A DNA stretch of 64,000 bases from Callipepla californica brunnescens (Eukaryota > Chordata > Aves > Galliformes > Odontophoridae): NCBI GenBank assembly GCA_023055505.1, contig JALIRH010000002.1, positions 54,059,733 to 54,123,732 of the forward strand, given 5' to 3'. The translations under genes and the position numbers were made by a program. The notes under the pieces are model-generated. The model saw only the letters and a program-made list of their open reading frames with translations. It searched no databases and was not told the DNA's origin. This document shows positions 62,401 to 64,000 of this stretch, piece after piece (the first letter of the stretch is position 1; each line of letters begins with the position of its first letter).

Positions 62401-64000
62401 ACTTTCTCCATTTGAAATTTCATTATCTGTCTTTTGGTTGTTTCTTATCTGCAGTACCTTTTTAGCTGGCATTTATCTGATATTGCTTTACACTAAACTT
62501 AGGTGTGGCAGAGCTACAGCAGCAGTGTGATTTTATAGGAATGGTCCCTCTCTGGTGATTGTGGATGTTTAAGCCACGTGACCTACTGCAGTAAATACCA
62601 GACCTGCATTGCTTCCCTTTCCACCTTTCCCTTCCCATAATGAGAGAGTTTGGTGCCTTTTAATGGCTTTAGAAACCAAAGAAATCCTTCTTCAGCATGT
62701 TAAAACATCAATTTGGGTATAAACATATTCTAAATTAAGTTACATAGTTTTCCTACCTATTTAAAACATTAATGCCTTGATTATAATTTTGCAAGCTTGC
62801 TATTTTTTAATTTCTCTAGAACAATATAATCAGTTTATTCTTTATGTTTTGAATTTGATTCTGTCCTCTGATATGTTGCATATTATAGCAAATACTAATA
62901 GAAGCTAGCTAAATAGGCTGTGACAATTAAATTAATAATGCATTTTATTTGCAAGTGTTTAGTCTTCGTGGTTTGACTGATATATGCAAAGATGGTAATT
63001 TATTAAAAGTAAATTCATGTAATTGTAGTACAGAGTTTGATGAACCAAAAAAAGTTGTCAGCATGACTATCATCAAAACCTGAAAATTGAAATAAGTTCA
63101 AAAGGGTGCTTGAAAAATATATTTATACACCTTGAGAAATTGATCTCCTTTTTACAAACTTCTCAGGAAAGAATTTTGGATGACAAACACTGACATTTGA
63201 GACAGGCAGTAAAAATTAAATCTACAATTTAGTGAAGCAGTGCTGAACTAGTGTGACTTACTCTCTAGCTTTCCATTACTGATGACTATTGTTGTTTTTT
63301 TTTGTATACACAAAAGAGAGGTGTAATGGAGGCTGTGACAGTGCTTTCCTGTGCAGATATACAAAACAAGTACTTCTTACAATGAAATTGCTATATCTTT
63401 TGGTTTAAGGGTTGGGTTGTTTTTTTTTTTATCTTGTTTTAAGACAATGTGGATTTAAGGGGCAAATTCTAGCTTAAAAAATAGCCTTGTTGTAAAATAT
63501 CTGCGCCTTGCACCGAAGAAACCTACTGCCTAGTCCATTATGGTCATTACTATTTAATAACTAATTCAAAAGTGGGATGTTTTAACACAAAAATTCCTCT
63601 TAGGTATTTTTTTCCTGTTACTGGAACTGTGATACTGATTTACTGTCAACTTGAATGTATCTCAAAACTGACATGTTATCTGCTAAGTCCAAGGCCAGTA
63701 CATATTTGGTACTTCAGTGTCAGTAATCTTCATGGGACCCATAACTATATCTTATTGGTGGGATAAATCTTTGGCTACACCTTTATTGTGTCTTGGAGGC
63801 AGTGTGGTTGAAGATGAGGTGAATGCATCCGTAGCATTAATGAAGCTGAGTTCTAATTTCTGTTAGAAATTATGTTAGGTGTAAGCTGGGGCAAAGCAGG
63901 ACAAACTGAGATGTTTCATTGCTGAGTTTAAAATATGCAAAAACATGAGCAGGAAAATAAAAATGAACTCACGAGTCACTCATCTGTGAGACTGAATTTT
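62401..64000. other. Unique AT-rich intronic sequence to window end
   Basis: AT-rich, with a T tract near 63.42 kb. No exon, repeat element or motif cluster recognised. Confidence 0.5.

Larger units (their letters stand above)
60531..64000 (+). other. 5' portion of the next intron (probable ZNF407)
   Basis: After the donor there is no further convincing exon up to the window end. The next exon should open in phase 2 and supply the next zinc finger. The segment holds a CR1 3' tail in antisense orientation at about 60.94-61.06 kb and a GC-rich patch at 62.15-62.40 kb. The rest is AT-rich unique sequence. Confidence 0.65.

Noticed and set aside
1..64000. CRISPR arrays, prokaryotic operons, tRNA/rRNA genes, integrated viral genes
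   Set aside because: No regularly spaced repeats, no operon-like frames, no cloverleaf or rRNA sequence, and no recognisable viral gag/pol/env-like frame were seen. The only reverse-transcriptase-like coding remnants belong to CR1 LINEs.

Overview
The window reads as vertebrate, almost certainly avian, nuclear DNA. It is AT-rich, has no long open frames, and is thinly seeded with 5'-truncated CR1 LINEs. Several of these keep the diagnostic CR1 3' end with repeats of ATTCTRTG. CR1 as nearly the only interspersed repeat, at low density, is typical of birds. A galliform such as chicken is my best guess, but I cannot fix the species.

Only one protein-coding exon can be defended: 60456-60530 on the + strand. 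It is a 75-nt phase-2/phase-2 exon with a good branch point, pyrimidine tract, AG acceptor and a consensus GTAAGT donor. It encodes the second half of a C2H2 zinc finger (VAFVMKKHLNTH... ending GVGTPKE) that I recognise, from memory, as ZNF407. On that reading bases 1-60455 are the 3' part of one very long intron and 60531-64000 the start of the next. Long introns are a known property of ZNF407.

Layout: 0.4-1.1 kb, a 5'-truncated CR1 (+); 1.1-10.5 kb, unique AT-rich intron with two poly-T tracts; 10.55-11.23 kb, two CR1 fragments in opposite orientation; 11.2-18.9 kb, unique sequence; 18.95-19.2 kb, a small CpG-dense islet; 19.2-20.9 kb, a repeat-free block with many homeodomain-like motifs; 24.85-25.1 kb, a GC-rich patch; 26.13-26.36 and 27.32-28.17 kb, CR1s; 35.4-35.95 kb, the most GC-rich patch; 38.13-38.42 kb, an enhancer-like block; 41.2 and 43.5 kb, CR1 tails; 47.2-47.6 kb, an enhancer-like block around an inverted repeat; 53.9-54.2 kb, another candidate block; 54.99-55.17 kb, an ancient 89-bp tandem duplication; 59.33-59.66 kb, a homeodomain/octamer motif cluster; 60.46-60.53 kb, the exon; 60.94-61.06 kb, a CR1 tail; 62.15-62.4 kb, a GC-rich patch.

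I see no complete gene, tRNA, rRNA, CRISPR array, recognisable LTR element or DNA transposon. The open frames scattered across the window look like chance, CR1 remnants or GC-rich artefacts. The most interesting reading is regulatory: in mammals ZNF407 lies next to ZADH2 and the developmental gene TSHZ1, so its introns could carry long-range enhancers. That is inference. Cross-species alignment and open-chromatin data would decide it.
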